8,232 nucleotides of DNA, from assembly GCA_035412805.1 (NCBI GenBank), contig DAONVO010000100.1, forward strand, positions 1-8,232. The letters run 5' to 3'. The translations under genes and the position numbers were made by a program. This document shows positions 5,434 through 8,232 of the stretch, piece after piece; positions within the stretch are counted from its first letter, which is position 1, and each line of letters begins with the position of its first letter. The notes beneath the pieces were generated by a model that made no database searches, was not told where the DNA came from, and saw only the letters and a program-made list of their open reading frames with translations. Source of the stretch: DTU018 sp029550685. Lineage in GTDB: Bacteria > Bacillota > Syntrophomonadia > Syntrophomonadales > Syntrophomonadaceae.

Positions 5434-8174
5434 TTACTACCTCCTGACCAACCGCACAACCTGCCAAAATCACAATACTCGCATAAGGGATTCAGGTAAA
5501 GCATCCCCTTTTCCAGGTACTGTTCCTGGCGTTGTGCTCGTATCTTATCAAAGCTCTCCCCACTTTGCATGTGCGTCCACAATTCTTCGATTCCATGGGC
5601 TTTTAACGAACCTTGCTCGAGATCGTTCCAGACTTCATCCAGGGTGGCAACCGCCATGTCCCAAGTCTCTTCCAGGCTTCTTGCCGGTATCACCGCATTA
5701 CTGCCCAACAATGGGCTGTCACTGATAAACTGACCTTGCGCCAGCATAAAGTATCCGGCATGAACATCTGGGGCTGCCTCAGCATTTTTTAGCATCCAGG
5801 CATAGGTGGCCAGCTGCAGGGCACTGCCATCTTCAACCTCCTGCCGCATGTATTTGGCTGAAATGGACCATTTCATATCCAGCACAAAGGCCTGCCCCCC
5901 ATGGTCCCGTAAAAGCAAATCCGCATAGCCGGTCAAGGAAATACCATTGATCTCACCCTCTAATGGAGCTTCGGTGGCTTCTACGGTCAGGCCATACCGG
6001 TTTATGGCTTCCACCAGAGTATATATGGCCCGGATGATTTCCTCTCTGTAACGGTGCTTCTCCACCATTCTTCCTTCCAGCAACAGTTCTGACGCCATGG
6101 AAGGCAGCAATTGGTCATACAGGTTCCCGGCCCCTTTTGCGGCTGCCTCAGGCTGCCACTGCTTCTGGACAGCGTATAACTCTTCTACAATCCTATGGCA
6201 AAGGGTTCCCAGCATCTGATTGCCGCTGGGGATGGCTTGGCTTTGTGGCAGACTCAATCCGGCATAATACTGTAAAGCCCATTTCATAGGGCAGGCAATT
6301 AAGGCGCTAATCTGACTATATGACAACTTGGCCTTCGGCTTTATGACCTTTTCGGGAACACGGTAAGCAGGAATCAATTCTACCGGTTTTGCCCCATCCA
6401 CTTTCTTAAGGGTATGATTGCGCCCGGCAAAGGCCCAATTCTCCTGATTGTCAAATTCCTTACATTTCCTGACTACCATCTTACGGGCCTCTTCACCTGT
6501 ATACTCTTTCCCTGTCTGGGTCACAGCCTGGCAAATGGTATCCCAATAAGGATGATGACTGACGGCCTCCCCGTCCATGCGGGCAATATATATGGCAATG
6601 AATCTTTCCTTAGCATTTAGAAAGGCCTGCTGCCAGGCTTTGGCCTCCCGGTGGCGGAAACACCTGGCCTCCTCGATAAATACGCCCGCTGCCTGCAGCT
6701 CGCTCCGTTCTGGCTGGCTCCAATAGGTAGAAGAACTAGTCATCGGGTCTTGAAACCCCCACCATATAATCTCCCGGCACGGCTCGATAACCTGACCCGG
6801 ATGATCCACCACATGCCAGGAGGCGGACTCTTCATAAATATCCAGGTTCTGGCTTCCGGCCCCGATCACCGTGTCCAGCATTCTTTCCAGAGTGACCCGG
6901 GGTATCTTGCCTTTACCTAAGGCGATCTTTTGCATCTCCCGGGCCTGGCTAACGATCTCAATCAACATTGGATCTTTGTCGAGCCCCTTACCCAGCCAGT
7001 TAATCACCTTCTGACAGCGGTCGCGCAGCACACCTTCGGGAATCCCCTCTCCCGGGTCGAACCTTTCCTCCACCAGTATCCCTTGTAGTTGCTGCACATA
7101 TTGGCGGGCTTTTTCGGCGCTCTGCGTATCACCGTGTTTTGCCAGTCTTTCCCGGTAAGAAGTTTCGATCTCATCAAGGGCCATCTCCCAGGCTCTGCCG
7201 CCTACACCTGGTTCTTCAGCAATAGCTCTCAGGAGACTATGGCAAACGAACCACGGGAAAGGAGTTTTGGTCAAAGACAGCATTTCCACCAATAGACGAA
7301 TGTCCACCGGTTTCCAGGCATTAGCCAGCATCAGGGGCAAAATCTGTTGTACCTGGCGCCAGCGGGAAATCTCGGCCCGGCCTAAGCAAGGCAATCCACG
7401 TCGTTTTAAGGCTTGATCCAGGATACTGGTATCGCTGCCGCAGATAATGGTTACCTGCTCATTAAAATCCGGGGCAGCTGCCAGCCATAAAGCCAGATGC
7501 TCAGCTGCCTGCCATTCATTATCAGCTTCCAGGAGAACCAGCGAATCATCCTGGAGCGGCACCAAACCATGCCCTGCATTTCCCAGTAAGATGTTCTGAA
7601 CCGCAGCCAAATTACTGGTGTGTTTACTGCCGGTTGGCTGGGGCAGTTGTCCTATCCGGACACCCTGTTCCTGTAAAAGCCCCATCAAATAACCCCAGAC
7701 CGGCGGCAGCAATTTCCAGGGTTCAACTAAATTGATACTGGCAATTCCAACTTTATTACCCTTTTCTAATTGTTTGATGACCTTGCGCAGTCTTTCCGGA
7801 CGACCTGGAGAGAGAGGCAGATCGAGGTTTTCCAGTTCTGTGAGCGCCTGCAGGCGCAAAGAGCTCACTGTATTCATGTCCCCTTGCCAGCCCGCTTCAA
7901 CCAGTTCATCGCGCCACATCAGCATCTGCCGGGCTGTTGACCAGGGATCATCTGCAAATGAGTTGTGAAACCAGGCGGTATCACAGTCAATATGTTCCAT
8001 ACGTCTCATGTATTCATCAATACGATGAACGGGATGTACAGGCAAGCCGGAAAGGCCCAGGCGAGTCTCAAGAATTGATAATAATCCCCAAGGTCCGGTC
8101 CGCACCTCACCAATGGATGCGAGCTGGTTACTCCAGGGCACACCGTCCAGATACATGCCAAATATTATCCTCAT
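5430..8174 (-). CDS. AddB-like PD-(D/E)XK nuclease with Fe-S cysteines, no Walker A, 914 aa
   Basis: This is the probable second subunit of the helicase-nuclease complex. Numbering from the ATG at 8172-8174, the C-terminal nuclease domain (about 617-907) has C628 (ACPMKW), H660 (LCHRI), D752 (GYADLLL), D766 and K768 (VLDMKW), Q787 and Y791 (QLATY). It ends in C898-x2-C901-x5-C907, the AddB-type arrangement in which one cysteine before the nuclease core and three at the C-terminus hold a [4Fe-4S] cluster. The N-terminus (FGMYLDGVPW, then GPWGLLSILETRLGL) lacks the P-loop that canonical AddB carries there, and no DEXX box is seen, so the helicase-like part is probably a structural or scanning module without ATPase activity. 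A GTG at 8184-8186 would add four residues; MRIIFG at the ATG is the more family-like start. It is the first gene of the operon and its stop overlaps the helicase start by four bases. Length is below the roughly 1160 of B. subtilis AddB. Confidence 0.85.
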   Translation of the reverse strand: MRIIFGMYLDGVPWSNQLASIGEVRTGPWGLLSILETRLGLSGLPVHPVHRIDEYMRRMEHIDCDTAWFHNSFADDPWSTARQMLMWRDELVEAGWQGDMNTVSSLRLQALTELENLDLPLSPGRPERLRKVIKQLEKGNKVGIASINLVEPWKLLPPVWGYLMGLLQEQGVRIGQLPQPTGSKHTSNLAAVQNILLGNAGHGLVPLQDDSLVLLEADNEWQAAEHLALWLAAAPDFNEQVTIICGSDTSILDQALKRRGLPCLGRAEISRWRQVQQILPLMLANAWKPVDIRLLVEMLSLTKTPFPWFVCHSLLRAIAEEPGVGGRAWEMALDEIETSYRERLAKHGDTQSAEKARQYVQQLQGILVEERFDPGEGIPEGVLRDRCQKVINWLGKGLDKDPMLIEIVSQAREMQKIALGKGKIPRVTLERMLDTVIGAGSQNLDIYEESASWHVVDHPGQVIEPCREIIWWGFQDPMTSSSTYWSQPERSELQAAGVFIEEARCFRHREAKAWQQAFLNAKERFIAIYIARMDGEAVSHHPYWDTICQAVTQTGKEYTGEEARKMVVRKCKEFDNQENWAFAGRNHTLKKVDGAKPVELIPAYRVPEKVIKPKAKLSYSQISALIACPMKWALQYYAGLSLPQSQAIPSGNQMLGTLCHRIVEELYAVQKQWQPEAAAKGAGNLYDQLLPSMASELLLEGRMVEKHRYREEIIRAIYTLVEAINRYGLTVEATEAPLEGEINGISLTGYADLLLRDHGGQAFVLDMKWSISAKYMRQEVEDGSALQLATYAWMLKNAEAAPDVHAGYFMLAQGQFISDSPLLGSNAVIPARSLEETWDMAVATLDEVWNDLEQGSLKAHGIEELWTHMQSGESFDKIRAQRQEQYLEKGMLYLNPLCEYCDFGRLCGWSGGSK

Positions 8175-8202
8175 ATAAAGTCCCACTCCCCACTCTTTAA
8201 AG

Positions 8203-8232
8203 GCTCGTCCCCGTGAACCCCCACCTCATCAC
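8203..8232. repeat. Possible dispersed G/C-rich repeat at the right edge
   Basis: The last 30 bases contain CGTCCCCGTGAACCCCCACC, strikingly C-rich on the plus strand and unlike the coding sequence next to it. It resembles, from memory, short repeats with a GTTCACGGGGACGG-like core scattered in many clostridial genomes, often near REP-associated (Y1) transposases. It is cut by the window end, so neither its full extent nor an inverted partner can be seen. It lies just upstream of the nuclease gene, where a promoter would be expected, and no -35/-10 pair is visible there. Confidence 0.3.

Noticed and set aside
4754..5725. Long plus-strand open frame (323 codons) spanning the helicase/nuclease gene junction
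   Set aside because: It is antisense to two strongly supported genes, crosses their boundary, and its translation is Ser/Arg-rich low-complexity text with no domain; it is a shadow of the minus-strand coding.

Overview
This 8.2-kb window has two unlike halves that meet at a piece of a tRNA gene. Strong AGGAGG-type ribosome-binding sites, an ATGA gene overlap, a TTG start and an A/T-moderate base composition suggest a Firmicute, perhaps a clostridial or Syntrophomonas-like anaerobe. That placement is inference; no taxonomic marker gene is present.

Left half (about 1-2205), visibly AT-rich, with small poorly known genes. A possible C-terminal tail of a plus-strand gene leaves the window edge (2-58). 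A leader with two dyads precedes a 58-residue two-helix membrane peptide (215-391), followed closely by an unrecognised protein (397-720). A strongly folding RNA element (734-800) separates these from a convergent minus-strand DUF3800 gene (801-1631), which has its own good promoter at 1689-1717. Upstream of that, also on the minus strand, a 58-residue protein (1829-2005) carries the cysteine spacing of an endonuclease III-type [4Fe-4S] loop. An 18-bp dyad lies upstream of its start.

Junction (2141-2290). On the minus strand there is exactly the 3' half of a tRNA-Thr(CGU) gene, from the first base of the anticodon loop to the discriminator base (2206-2247), followed by an 11-bp-stem terminator (2158-2188). 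The 5' half is absent. This is what site-specific integration into a tRNA gene leaves at the far end of the inserted element. The geometry puts the element on the right, the side with the helicase-nuclease genes. No integrase is in view. The non-coding stretch 2006-2337 holds only this junction, the terminator and the dyad.

Right half (2338-8174), richer in GC, holds one minus-strand two-gene operon with a 4-base stop/start overlap. The first gene encodes an AddB-like PD-(D/E)XK nuclease with a C-terminal four-cysteine Fe-S signature but no Walker A motif. The second encodes a UvrD/AddA-type helicase with all main SF1A motifs and its own RecB-family nuclease domain. Together they should form a two-nuclease, one-motor DNA-end resection enzyme, analogous to AddAB but shorter and divergent. 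Its position beside an att-like tRNA fragment makes a role as mobile-element cargo (repair, replication or phage defence) worth testing. The right edge has a G/C-rich segment that may be a dispersed repeat.
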